Shown here: positions 1 to 8,868 of the stretch, in pieces
Position numbering within the stretch: position 1 is the first letter of the stretch
Layout: the number at the start of each line of letters is the position of its first letter
From: Lachnospiraceae bacterium
Lineage (GTDB): Bacteria; Bacillota; Clostridia; Lachnospirales; Lachnospiraceae
Reading direction: 5' to 3'
Assembly: GCA_910574865.1 (NCBI GenBank)
Contig: CAJTDN010000008.1
Coordinates: 1 to 64,000 of the forward strand
DNA: 64,000 bases
Notes under the pieces: generated by a model
What the model was told of the DNA's origin: nothing
What the model saw: only the letters and a program-made list of their open reading frames with translations
Databases searched by the model: none
Program-made: the position numbers and the translations under genes

Positions 1-72
1 AGCATAGTGTTCCAAAAGGCTGTTCTTTGATAATTGAATCATTGCCAGATATTGAATTTTCAAGGTGCATAG

Positions 73-525
73 CTAAAATCTATGTGCGAAGTTTGAGTTA
101 TTAATATATTGCTCTCCATACAACATCCAACCCGTTATTTGATCATAGAACACCCATTTATGATCTTTTTCAATATATTGAAATCCATATTGTACCGCTC
201 CCGTGTAAAAATCAAACAAGTACCAGTGCCCGTTGATATATTGCTCTCCATGCAACATCTGTCCATTTACTGGACTATAATACACCCACTTGTTCCCATT
301 TTCCAAAAAGACAAATCCGTTCACATATGTATCTGTTTGACAATCAATCAGATACCATTCGCCATCAATATGCCGTTCTATCCCAATTCCGCCCCCACTA
401 TCCGTAATATAATTAACCTCACTCCCCTCATCCGCCTCTACTTTAAGAGTGTTTACTCCCAGCAAAAAGCAGATGCAAGCTAACCACATCAATGACCCTA
501 TCCATTTTCCATTACTTTTTTTCAT
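73..525 (-). CDS. Truncated cell-wall-binding repeat protein
   Basis: A 150-residue secreted protein with a signal peptide (hydrophobic stretch about residues 8-25), followed only by aromatic-rich repeats of the choline-binding / putative cell wall binding type (core WYLFD...GWMLYGEQYI). No catalytic domain follows: the frame stops directly after a repeat begins, with a tail (NNSNFAHRF) unlike any repeat. The next gene upstream (617-1723) carries nearly the same repeats and then a CHAP-like amidase domain, so this looks like a duplicate that lost its C-terminal half. The start is supported by AGAGGTGG about 6 bases upstream. It is probably cotranscribed with the amidase gene. Binding to wall polymer is inferred from the family; it may be a pseudogene. 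Confidence 0.75.
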   Translation of the reverse strand: MKKSNGKWIGSLMWLACICFLLGVNTLKVEADEGSEVNYITDSGGGIGIERHIDGEWYLIDCQTDTYVNGFVFLENGNKWVYYSPVNGQMLHGEQYINGHWYLFDFYTGAVQYGFQYIEKDHKWVFYDQITGWMLYGEQYINNSNFAHRF

Positions 526-616
526 TTCATTCCACCTCTCGTATAATTTCCAAAATAGACATCAACAACATTTCGAAGTGACTTAAAGCACTACAAGAAA
601 CTTCTACCACCCCCCT

Positions 617-1723
617 TTAATCCCATGGATGCGCGAAACCAACGATATATGAATTGAAAATCGAATACCATCTTGGTCTTATCCCATCTTCCAACGCATC
701 CATTACCAATACAGAACTGCCCCTTACTCCCACCACCAATCCGGCATGGCTACATGACACATTCTCAATATTAGAAAAATACGGATATCGAAAGAAAACA
801 ATATCCCCCGCTCGAGGATTAAAATCCACCATCCCCTTACTTTTAAACCAATCATAATTTTCATGGGGCCATCCTGACTTCAGGCCATCAGCAAGATGTC
901 CAGATAGTCCTGATTGATAAAATGTCCACCAAACAAATCCCATACAAGAGCCGTAATGACAAACTTTGCCTCCATTAATCGCTAATATTCCTGAAGGATT
1001 TACAGTTTCAACCCTTTGCCCTGATACACTATATGCCATATTTACTATCTTGTCTATTTTATCTTGTCGACTATATACCTCACCTGTCAATTCATCAAAA
1101 TATTCCCATTTTCCATCTATATGTTGCTCACCATAAAGCATACGACCAGTAAAAGAATCATAATACACCCACTTATCACTTTCTGGAATCCATGCCCAGT
1201 CATAATCTACCGCACCGGTTCCCGGAGTCAGATAATACCATCCTCCATCTATATATTGCTCACCATACAACATCCAACCCATAACGCGGTCATAATATAC
1301 CCACTTGTTATCTTTTTCAATATATTGAAATCCATATTGTACCGCTCCCGTATAAGAATCAAATAAATACCAATGATTGTCAATATATTGTTCTCCATAC
1401 ATCATTTTTCCTTGAATATCATAATAACACCACTTCTCTTCCAAGGGAATATACGCCCACCCAACATTCATTTCCCCATCTTTCTCCGGGACAAAATAAT
1501 ACCAATGCCACTTTCCTGCCTCATCTTCTATATAACGCTCCCCTATTGCTTTTATCCCGTCCTCATAATAATAAATCTTACCCGCCTCATTATGAAATCC
1601 GCTTATTTCCACTACTGAATCACTCGCATAAACTAATACAGCATCTTGGATTAACATCATGGCTAAAAGAATCACCGAAATAATTCTTCTAACCATGATG
1701 TTCATTTCCTTTTTACATCTCAT
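617..1723 (-). CDS. Secreted CHAP-type amidase with cell-wall-binding repeats
   Basis: A 368-residue exported protein: signal peptide (about 10-33), five or six choline-binding-type repeats (about 45-215), then a C-terminal cysteine peptidase/amidase domain (about 220-368). The probable catalytic Cys lies in GSCMGFVWW and the His in CSHAGLVVGV, the usual Cys-His pair of CHAP/NlpC hydrolases. It probably cleaves peptidoglycan cross-links or the amide bond at the cell surface. The frame overlaps the end of the YfhO-like gene by 11 bases, which suggests translational coupling. An internal ATG at 1696 has AAGGAA 9 bases upstream and would give a signal peptide beginning MVRRIIS; both starts are plausible. 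Exact bond specificity cannot be read from the sequence. Confidence 0.85.
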   Translation of the reverse strand: MRCKKEMNIMVRRIISVILLAMMLIQDAVLVYASDSVVEISGFHNEAGKIYYYEDGIKAIGERYIEDEAGKWHWYYFVPEKDGEMNVGWAYIPLEEKWCYYDIQGKMMYGEQYIDNHWYLFDSYTGAVQYGFQYIEKDNKWVYYDRVMGWMLYGEQYIDGGWYYLTPGTGAVDYDWAWIPESDKWVYYDSFTGRMLYGEQHIDGKWEYFDELTGEVYSRQDKIDKIVNMAYSVSGQRVETVNPSGILAINGGKVCHYGSCMGFVWWTFYQSGLSGHLADGLKSGWPHENYDWFKSKGMVDFNPRAGDIVFFRYPYFSNIENVSCSHAGLVVGVRGSSVLVMDALEDGIRPRWYSIFNSYIVGFAHPWD

Positions 1724-3995
1724 TGCTTACCTTCTCTCTTCCTCTCGTAATCTTTCTTATTATAATGCACCACGCGACCAGAAACAACGTGGAAATGGCA
1801 CTGACCAGCACGCCGATTTTTAAATAAAGCGCCGTATAGCTAAAAACGATTTCGTTCTCCCCGCGTTCCGCCTTCACCGCCATCAGGCCATTAATGTTTA
1901 AAATCTCCGTACTTTTACCATTCACTTCCGCCTTCCACTGCGCGTCATATGGCACGCTGAAAAACACGAATTTTTCATCATCCAAGGTAATCCCTGCCCG
2001 AAACCCCAAGGTATCGCTCTCAAATTCTGAAATCATCTCTTTCCCGCGTTCCTCGACATATTCTTCTTTCTTGTCAACGCTGATTCTCTCGTCTTGCGCC
2101 ACGGCATGACGCAAGACTCCCTCCACTTTCTGTTCGTCCTCGTCCCTTACGACAAGACCGTGCAACATGCCACAAGCGCGGGCTTCCTGAGGCAACTCCA
2201 AGAATTCCGTCTGTGTCATATAGGAATCATATGCAAAACCTATGGGAAGGCTCTTCATATCGTAAACCCAGATTTGCTGGAATCCATTATGGTATGAAAT
2301 AACCTCTTCTAAATCTTTGTCCTCGTAATTCGCCACGTAATATCCCACTCCCAAAAGTTCATCCGTCCCATTCGGACCGTTCACCCCAATCGTGTGCCGA
2401 TGTTCTCCCAACATGTCATACAACTCGAAAATGGAAGAGGACACCGTCGACGAAAAGGAATTCCTTGTTGGTAGATAGGATGCCAATCCCCTATTATAAT
2501 AATTTTCCCAGAATTTATAGCGATACGGCAACACGTCGCGCTCCAAGTTTTCTCCCGTACCCGCCACGTCGTGATACGTGTCCTGACTGCTCCCATGCTC
2601 ATCGTTCTGGCGGTACGTATATACCGTCAGCCCCGTCGTGAACACCGCGACACACATGATGGACACCGTCAGTACCGGCAACATGTGCTTGTACAACCTT
2701 GTCGTGACCACGCATGTTACTATTACCCCGCCGATGGCGACCGCCACCATGATTCCAAAAATAACCGGCCTATATATGACATTTCCAATATTTTCCTTAT
2801 CCATGGAGCATAAAATAAGACATATGCCCTCTATCAATCCAAGGGAATAAATGCCACCCTGAACAATCGGATATTCTTTTCGATGTTCCAAAACCTCCTG
2901 GCTCGCCAACACTAACATCAAAACCATCATATAATACCACCTTCGATAAGGCTCCGATGTAAACAACACGAATGCATTATTAAATGCTGGAATAAACATC
3001 ATCGCGAAGCATGCCACTATCATCCGCTTCAGCCATGTCCCTTTACTCCTTATCAAATACGCCACTACCAGGACGACACCCACCAAGGGCAGGTAAGCGG
3101 ACACCGAGTACCAATTGAACTCGCTTAGCGTGGCCGCCTTCGCCATGTTTTCCGCCGGCAAAATCAATGCCTTGACATTGCGCAGATAGTCCTTCCAATC
3201 AAAAAGAACCAACCCCAGTCCGCTTATCTTTTCAGAAAAACGAGTATTGTTCAACACGCCCATACAAGATGGGACAAAAAGAGCTCCTGCCATTCCAGTA
3301 CCCAGAATCCCCTCCCACATGCATTGTGGAACACGTTTGACATTCTTCCATTCCTCGCAAAGAAAACGTACCACAAAGTACACGATTACAAAAATAACCT
3401 CTCCCACGAAAAAGAAGTAGTTTAAAAAGGCATTTGCGAATACCGCCAATGCAAAAACGCCTTTTCTCTTTTCCCGCATCATAATTTCCAGTCCCAATAA
3501 TAGCAACGGAAACAATGCCACCACGTCATGAAAATGATAAAACACGAGGTTGCAGCATTGGAACCCACAAAACGCATAGAGTAGTGAACAGCATACCGAT
3601 ATTCTCTTATTTTCAGAAAAACGTGCCAGAAATAAATACGAGGTCAGACCTGCCACCGCATATTTCAACATATAAACCCATCCCATAAGATATGGGATGG
3701 ATTTAACGGGAAACAAAAGCATGATCCAGAAAAAAGGGCTGCCTAAATTATAAAAACTAAATGTCGTGATAAAATCCGAACCCAAATCAATATTCCAGTT
3801 CCAGAATATTTCCCCGTTCTTGATTGCCTGACTGGCAAACATGTTAAATGACCACTCTTGCGCGTTATAGTCATTGGATAAGGAAAATATGCCACCGCCA
3901 AGAACGATAAATACTGCAAGTGACAAAAACGCGCAACAAAAGTTCAACAAAAATGCCGCTACCGCATGCTTATTTTTCCTTATCCAAGACCTCAT
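1713..3995 (-). CDS. YfhO-family multi-pass membrane protein
   Basis: A 760-residue membrane protein with about a dozen hydrophobic segments in the N-terminal two thirds, a large extracytoplasmic region (about 450-720) and a last membrane helix near the C terminus. The N-terminal pattern (YNAQEW, WNWNIDLGSDF, NLGSPFFWIMLLFP) is that of the YfhO family, GT-C-like proteins linked in other Firmicutes to glycosylation of teichoic acids or surface polymers. It lies between a GH25 muramidase gene (49-base gap) and a wall amidase gene (11-base overlap), and the glycosyltransferase upstream of the muramidase is of the type that charges a lipid carrier. A joint role in decorating a wall polymer is inference. 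Start supported by AAAGAGG 11 bases upstream. Confidence 0.85.
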   Translation of the reverse strand: MRSWIRKNKHAVAAFLLNFCCAFLSLAVFIVLGGGIFSLSNDYNAQEWSFNMFASQAIKNGEIFWNWNIDLGSDFITTFSFYNLGSPFFWIMLLFPVKSIPYLMGWVYMLKYAVAGLTSYLFLARFSENKRISVCCSLLYAFCGFQCCNLVFYHFHDVVALFPLLLLGLEIMMREKRKGVFALAVFANAFLNYFFFVGEVIFVIVYFVVRFLCEEWKNVKRVPQCMWEGILGTGMAGALFVPSCMGVLNNTRFSEKISGLGLVLFDWKDYLRNVKALILPAENMAKAATLSEFNWYSVSAYLPLVGVVLVVAYLIRSKGTWLKRMIVACFAMMFIPAFNNAFVLFTSEPYRRWYYMMVLMLVLASQEVLEHRKEYPIVQGGIYSLGLIEGICLILCSMDKENIGNVIYRPVIFGIMVAVAIGGVIVTCVVTTRLYKHMLPVLTVSIMCVAVFTTGLTVYTYRQNDEHGSSQDTYHDVAGTGENLERDVLPYRYKFWENYYNRGLASYLPTRNSFSSTVSSSIFELYDMLGEHRHTIGVNGPNGTDELLGVGYYVANYEDKDLEEVISYHNGFQQIWVYDMKSLPIGFAYDSYMTQTEFLELPQEARACGMLHGLVVRDEDEQKVEGVLRHAVAQDERISVDKKEEYVEERGKEMISEFESDTLGFRAGITLDDEKFVFFSVPYDAQWKAEVNGKSTEILNINGLMAVKAERGENEIVFSYTALYLKIGVLVSAISTLFLVAWCIIIRKITRGREKVSNEM

Positions 3996-4044
3996 GATAC
4001 CATATACCTCTTTCTTTAAAATCTTTCTTTAAAATCTTTCCTTA

Positions 4045-5829
4045 TTATTGCCGGATTCCCGTTATTTCATTAAAATAAAACAATCCCTCCGGCAACCATT
4101 GCCAACCTTTGAGCATTTCCCCGGTCGTCTTGTCAAAATAATAGGTTCCCGCAGCCGTCTGGTCCCAGCCTTTCACCATGGCACCTTCGGCATTATAACG
4201 AACCCACTTTTTTTCATTCGGAATATATACATCTTTGGAAACAGCAACCGAACCATCAGCATCAAACCATCTCCATCCATTATCAATGAACATCTCCTGA
4301 CTTTTTGCTGTTACCATAATACCCGTGATTTGATAAAAATATCGATACTTTCCATCTACTTTTACAACCCCTTTACTCATTCTCCCAGAATGTGGGTCAA
4401 AATAATATGTTCCATCTTCATTAGTATTCCATCCTTTAACCATATCTCCATTCGCATCATATCGTACCCACTTATTTTCAGCAGGAAGGTACACGTCCTT
4501 TGACACAGCCATGGTTCCGTCCGCGTCAAACCATTTCCACTGGTTGTTTACCACGGCTTCCTTGCTTCTCGCCATGACTCCATACTCATACAAATATGTT
4601 TTCCCGTTCTCCACCACCAACTGCAGGCCGTCCGTCTGTCTATTTGCAAAGGAAAAATCAAAATTAAGATCCACCGGACCCTCGATTCCGTCAACGGTTC
4701 CGGACGAAGTGGCCTGCCACATCGCATACTCTCCTTGATACGTACATACATGGTTATATTGCGCGACCCACTTGTCCCACTTTTCAAATCTGTTATCCGT
4801 AAGATAATTATTAAACCAGTATGTATTGGCATAAATGCCTACCGAATATCCCGCGTCAACTATCACATCGCAAAATGCCTCGGCGATATCCCCCCGTTCC
4901 TCTGCGGTAAGCGTCGTCTGGTCAAACGGGCTCTTTGAATTTTCCAAATCATAAAATACCGGATATTTCATGTCGGAAGGTTTGATTTTATTCTCCTCCA
5001 ATACGCGCAATACATGTTCCGCCTCGTCCACCGCCGCTTCCACGTCCATGGCATAGGAATACAAATAAACGCCAAACGGGATACTAAGACGCTTACATTC
5101 CTTTACGTTATACGCAAAATAACGGTCATCCTGACTCGGTGTGTTTTTCCCATAAGCGCAACGGAGGATTGCAAAATCAATGTCCGTCTTTCTCACCTTG
5201 TCCCAGTCAATTTCATACTGCCACTGGCTGACATCCATTCCTTTTGCAATGACACCCTCAATCGGTTTTCCTTTGTTGTTCATATACTTTCCATTTACTT
5301 TCTGCCACGCGAACTCATATTCATCCTCTGCCACCGCGCGTGCCCGCGACCTCGTTTGTCCGTTGGAAGAAGACGGCGGCGTCCACTCCCCCTCGGTATA
5401 TCGCCAGCTGTTTGCAATCTGCTCATCCTCTGACTGGCCAGATTCCCCTTGTTCTCCCGATGCCTCCGGTTGTCCCGGCATAGGTTCCACGGATTGTTCC
5501 GGTGCCGCCGACTGTTCTGGCACGGGTTCCACGGACTGTTCTGGCGCCTCCGGCTGGCCCGGCACGGGTTCCACGGACTGTTCCGGCACCTCCGGCTGGC
5601 TTGGCACGGGTTCCACGGATTGTTCCGGCGACGCTGACTGTTCCGGAGCAACTTCCTGACTCCCATCAAGCAATCCATCCATCAAATCCATTGAACTTTG
5701 TTCATGTCCCGTCTCGGCAGCGATTCCGGCACCATCTCCGACTTCTGTTGCTTTTACCGATATTCCCATTGTGCCCAATATCATTGTCAGACTGAGCATA
5801 ATTCCTATTAATCTTTTTGTTCTCCTCAT
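4045..5829 (-). CDS. GH25 muramidase with Pro-rich linker and cell-wall repeats
   Basis: A 594-residue exported lysozyme-like enzyme. Order: signal peptide (1-28), acidic Pro/Glu/Gln linker with four 14-residue repeats (68-123), GH25 catalytic domain (about 192-385), then five or six cell-wall-binding repeats (about 405-594). Catalytic signatures are KGMDVSQWQ with Asp199 and VFYDLE with Asp294 and Glu296, as in Cellosyl and Cpl-1 type muramidases that cut the N-acetylmuramyl linkage. The wall repeats differ in sequence from those of the two downstream proteins. The start ATG is preceded by AGAGGAG. It probably acts in wall remodelling on the cell surface; the linker may span the wall or be glycosylated (inference). 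Confidence 0.93.
   Translation of the reverse strand: MRRTKRLIGIMLSLTMILGTMGISVKATEVGDGAGIAAETGHEQSSMDLMDGLLDGSQEVAPEQSASPEQSVEPVPSQPEVPEQSVEPVPGQPEAPEQSVEPVPEQSAAPEQSVEPMPGQPEASGEQGESGQSEDEQIANSWRYTEGEWTPPSSSNGQTRSRARAVAEDEYEFAWQKVNGKYMNNKGKPIEGVIAKGMDVSQWQYEIDWDKVRKTDIDFAILRCAYGKNTPSQDDRYFAYNVKECKRLSIPFGVYLYSYAMDVEAAVDEAEHVLRVLEENKIKPSDMKYPVFYDLENSKSPFDQTTLTAEERGDIAEAFCDVIVDAGYSVGIYANTYWFNNYLTDNRFEKWDKWVAQYNHVCTYQGEYAMWQATSSGTVDGIEGPVDLNFDFSFANRQTDGLQLVVENGKTYLYEYGVMARSKEAVVNNQWKWFDADGTMAVSKDVYLPAENKWVRYDANGDMVKGWNTNEDGTYYFDPHSGRMSKGVVKVDGKYRYFYQITGIMVTAKSQEMFIDNGWRWFDADGSVAVSKDVYIPNEKKWVRYNAEGAMVKGWDQTAAGTYYFDKTTGEMLKGWQWLPEGLFYFNEITGIRQ
5461..5628 (-). repeat. Four 42-bp tandem repeats in the muramidase linker
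   Basis: Four in-frame units of 42 bases encode PEQSVEPVPGQPEA-like 14-mers (residues 68-123 of the muramidase). Units differ at a few positions (SQPEV, GQPEA, EQSAA, MPGQPEA). Such units can vary in number by slippage, so linker length may differ between strains. Confidence 0.85.
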
Positions 5830-5916
5830 TAATAATCTCCTCTCTTTTCGTAAAACTCACCCTTTTTACAGAAACATCCATTTCCGCAGCCTAAATTCTA
5901 TCCCCCTATTACCATT

Positions 5917-6939
5917 TTAATCCTCCATCGCCTCTTCACCGTTTTCCACCGTAACGTCCCTTCCACCTCCTTTTTCCCACGTTCTCTCACTTATAATATA
6001 ACGTGGCCTTTCTTTTGTCTCCATGTAAATTTTCCCAATATATTCCCCAAGTACTCCGAGGCAAAGCAAATTCATGCCGCTCAAAAAGCACTGGATACAA
6101 ATCATACTTGCCCATCCTGCCACGACATGTCCCATAAAGTAAGAGACCACGGCCCACAAGATGCCCAACACGCTTAACAAGGAAACGCCAACCCCTACCC
6201 CGGTTATGATACGAATCGGCTTTATGCTCAAACTGGTAATTCCCTCGAATGCCAAGCCGAGCATTTTAGAAAACGGGTAATGGCTCTCTCCCGCTATCCG
6301 TTCATGTCTCTCATAATATACGCTCGTACTTTTAAACCCAACCAAAGGAATCATTCCCCGAAGAAACAGATTCACTTCCTTGAAATTTGCCAATTCCCTT
6401 AATACCTTGCTTGACAGCAGCCGATAGTCCGCATGATTAAAAACCACCTCCGCTCCAAGCGCGTTTAATAATTTGTAAAACATTTCCGCCGTAAACCTTT
6501 TAAAAAACGTGTCCGTTTGACGCTTGCTACGCACGCCATATACAACGTCACAACCTCCCTGGTACTCTTCCACCATCTTGTCCATGGCATTGATATCATC
6601 TTGCCCGTCACAATCTATGGAAATCGTAATGTCACATTTCTCTTTTGCCTCCATCAGCCCTGCAAGCACCGCGTTCTGATGCCCCCGGTTACGACTTTGT
6701 GAAATTCCGATAAAATGTTCCTCCCCGTCGGCCAGTTCCTGGATGATGTCCCATGTCCGATCTTTACTCCCGTCATTCACAAAAAGGATTTTACTGCCTT
6801 CATGAATTTTATCTTCTTGAATAAGTTGTTGGATTTTATTCAAAAACAACTCGCTCGTAAGCGGCAAAACCTCTTGTTCATTATAGCAAGGAACCACGAT
6901 ATATAATATCGGCCTCTTCTTTTCGTTCATTTCATCCAT
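5917..6939 (-). CDS. GT2 glycosyltransferase, polyprenyl-phosphate sugar synthase type
   Basis: A family 2 glycosyltransferase of about 340 residues. The N-terminal domain has VVPCYNEQEVLP, FVNDGSKDRT and the metal-binding DCDGQDD; two membrane helices follow (about residues 240-315), the layout of GtrB / dolichol-phosphate-mannose synthase-like enzymes that move a sugar from a nucleotide sugar to a lipid phosphate at the cytoplasmic membrane face. The open frame can begin at a GTG (6969), but ATG at 6939 has AAGGTGG 5 bases upstream and is preferred. It lies downstream of an LCP gene and upstream of the GH25 and YfhO-like genes; it may supply a lipid-linked sugar to the YfhO-like protein (inference). 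Confidence 0.88.
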   Translation of the reverse strand: MDEMNEKKRPILYIVVPCYNEQEVLPLTSELFLNKIQQLIQEDKIHEGSKILFVNDGSKDRTWDIIQELADGEEHFIGISQSRNRGHQNAVLAGLMEAKEKCDITISIDCDGQDDINAMDKMVEEYQGGCDVVYGVRSKRQTDTFFKRFTAEMFYKLLNALGAEVVFNHADYRLLSSKVLRELANFKEVNLFLRGMIPLVGFKSTSVYYERHERIAGESHYPFSKMLGLAFEGITSLSIKPIRIITGVGVGVSLLSVLGILWAVVSYFMGHVVAGWASMICIQCFLSGMNLLCLGVLGEYIGKIYMETKERPRYIISERTWEKGGGRDVTVENGEEAMED

Positions 6940-7033
6940 TTCTTCCACCTTTTTCCCAACACTTTCCACGTATCAATTTCCAGCATCAATCCACCCAAAA
7001 AGTTTCCAACCATGGCACCTGCCCGCCATCCCC

Positions 7034-8575
7034 CTACTGCAGCGGCTGCGCCCCTTCCAGAATCCCGCCTTCTTCCACGACGTTTATCTCCCGGATGATT
7101 TCGCTTACCGACTCCTCGTCCGGCTCTATCACATTTACCAGTGTGTCCCCAAGCGAATAACAATATGCGTCCATTGGGGTTCCCTCGGCCGAAATCGACT
7201 TGATGGCCCACTTGGGATTGCTACCCAGTTGGTATTTGATCAGCCCGTTAATCTGCTGCTTGGTAAAGTTCGTCTCCGCGTTATCCCCTATGGTTTCCAT
7301 AACTCCATTCGCTTTCACGAGCATGGTCGGGGAAACCATTTTCTTGAGCATGGCGGTAATTACCGCCTGCTGGTTCCTTCCCCGCTGGAAATCGCCCTCC
7401 GCCAGGTTCTGCCGTTCACGGCTGAAAGCCAGTGCCTGCGCGCCGTTTAAGCGGTTATAGCCTTCCGTCACGGTAAAGGTGTCGTTACCGGAGGAATCCC
7501 ACCCGGTCGTGAACTCAAGTTCGGAATAAACGTCAATGCCCCCCAAGATGTCAACGATGTCAATCAACGCGTTAAAATTCATCCTGGCATAATAATTAAT
7601 TTCCGTCTCATAAAGTTCCTCCAGGGTCGCCATCGAGGCGTCAATCCCATATAGGCCCGCATGGGTCAGCTTATCCGGCTCACCGCCCGACACGCCTGGT
7701 ATGCTCACGTAATAGTCGCGCGGGGTCGTGACGAGGAGGATTTGCTGCGTCGTCGGGTTGACCACCGCGAGGATGTTCACATCGCTGCGCGCCTGTCCCG
7801 TCTCACCAGAACTGTTGACCGCCTCGCCCGTCCGGGAATCGACAAACACGTCAATCCCGCTGATATATACCGAGAACGGCTCCTTCGTGATGTTACTGTC
7901 CGAACCGCCAAAATCCATTTCTACCCGTACGGTCTCCCGGTATATCACGCGGATGGACTTCCCATATTCCCGTAGCACCCTCTCCACCTGGGAAAGATAC
8001 GCCTCATTATATATGATGGCGCCGACGTTTTCCACGCAAAGGGCTTCTGCTTGTTCCTCCACGGAATCCATGGCGATGGTCGCGATGTCCGCCCCCAGTT
8101 CTTTTTCCACGGCAAGCAATGCTTCCTCCATGCCGCCGCCTTCCTCCAAGTGCAAACCGAACGTATATCCCGCGGCGTCTTCAAGCGTTTGCGCGTCGTC
8201 GTCTTCAAGCACCGCAACCGCTATCATCTGCGTCTTATGGCCGCCACCCGCTATCATCCCTATCATGTCGTTTGTCTTGACCACGTAGTAACTGCCTACC
8301 GCCAAGGCGAAAGTCAGCATTAAAGACAACAGTTTCCCAAAGCCCCGCGTGACCCGATGGGCAATCTGCAAATTAAGGGCGAGACTCCATAACAAAATAA
8401 GGACGATTGCCAGCATCAACAGATATTTCATCGGGAATATGTCCAACAAAATAATCACACTGAAAAACACCAGGCTGGCCAAGGCTTGCAAAACCGCCAG
8501 AAAAAAGCTTCTGCGGGCTTGTTTTCCCTTTTTCCGCCTTACCCCTTGATAATCATTTCTTTTCCTTCCCGGCAT
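7034..8575 (-). CDS. LytR-CpsA-Psr (LCP) family protein
   Basis: A 513-residue membrane-anchored protein: three N-terminal hydrophobic segments (about 23-105), a variable extracytoplasmic region (about 110-240) and an LCP catalytic domain (about 250-460). Family features include RSDVNILAVVNP, TTPRDYYVSIPG, MNFNALIDIVDILGGIDVYS and ALAFSRERQNLAEGDFQRGRNQQ. LCP enzymes transfer lipid-linked glycopolymers to peptidoglycan. The start ATG has GGGGAG 9 bases upstream and lies just after the HPr stop codon, which suggests one transcript with HPr and cdaAR. The intervening domain before the LCP core is long. Which polymer it attaches is not visible. Confidence 0.92.
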   Translation of the reverse strand: MPGRKRNDYQGVRRKKGKQARRSFFLAVLQALASLVFFSVIILLDIFPMKYLLMLAIVLILLWSLALNLQIAHRVTRGFGKLLSLMLTFALAVGSYYVVKTNDMIGMIAGGGHKTQMIAVAVLEDDDAQTLEDAAGYTFGLHLEEGGGMEEALLAVEKELGADIATIAMDSVEEQAEALCVENVGAIIYNEAYLSQVERVLREYGKSIRVIYRETVRVEMDFGGSDSNITKEPFSVYISGIDVFVDSRTGEAVNSSGETGQARSDVNILAVVNPTTQQILLVTTPRDYYVSIPGVSGGEPDKLTHAGLYGIDASMATLEELYETEINYYARMNFNALIDIVDILGGIDVYSELEFTTGWDSSGNDTFTVTEGYNRLNGAQALAFSRERQNLAEGDFQRGRNQQAVITAMLKKMVSPTMLVKANGVMETIGDNAETNFTKQQINGLIKYQLGSNPKWAIKSISAEGTPMDAYCYSLGDTLVNVIEPDEESVSEIIREINVVEEGGILEGAQPLQ

Positions 8576-8581
8576 ACGATT

Positions 8582-8857
8582 TTACTCCCCTAAACCATCT
8601 TCCACGATTCGCACCATCTCCCTCAATGCTTCCTCTTCATCCTCGCCATCGCAGATTATCGTAATCTCATCCCCGCTCTTGATGCACGCTCCCAAAATGC
8701 TCAGCACGCTTTTCGCATTGGCAGATATCAGCTTGTTCTCTGATACCTTTTCGACCATCACCTTGCTGCCAAACCGTACGGCGGCGTCATAAAATTCCCC
8801 TGCCGGCCGTAAATGCAGTCCAGTGGGATTCTTGATTCTTACTTTTGCGCTTACCAT
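8582..8857 (-). CDS. HPr-family phosphocarrier protein
   Basis: A small HPr-like protein of 91 residues. Beginning at ATG 8857 (AGGGGA 7 bases upstream; another ATG two codons earlier is too close to it), the phosphorylatable His is His15 in NPTGLHLRPAG, the canonical position. A Lys-Ser pair (KSVLSILG, Ser50) aligns with the regulatory Ser46 region of Gram-positive HPr. Family role: phosphate relay from enzyme I to sugar EII components and, when Ser-phosphorylated, CcpA co-regulation. No ptsI or EII gene lies in the window; it sits tightly between cdaR (11-base gap) and the LCP gene, an unusual home for HPr. It may be a secondary HPr rather than the main one. Confidence 0.9.
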   Translation of the reverse strand: MVSAKVRIKNPTGLHLRPAGEFYDAAVRFGSKVMVEKVSENKLISANAKSVLSILGACIKSGDEITIICDGEDEEEALREMVRIVEDGLGE

Positions 8858-8868
8858 GCCCATGTCCC

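Noticed and set aside
1-70. Possible partial gene at the left edge on the minus strand
   Set aside because: Too short to judge and no recognisable motif.
5180-5659. Plus-strand open frames rich in Ser/Gly/Thr opposite the muramidase linker
   Set aside because: They are antisense shadows of the tandem PEQSVEPV repeats; no ribosome site or family match.
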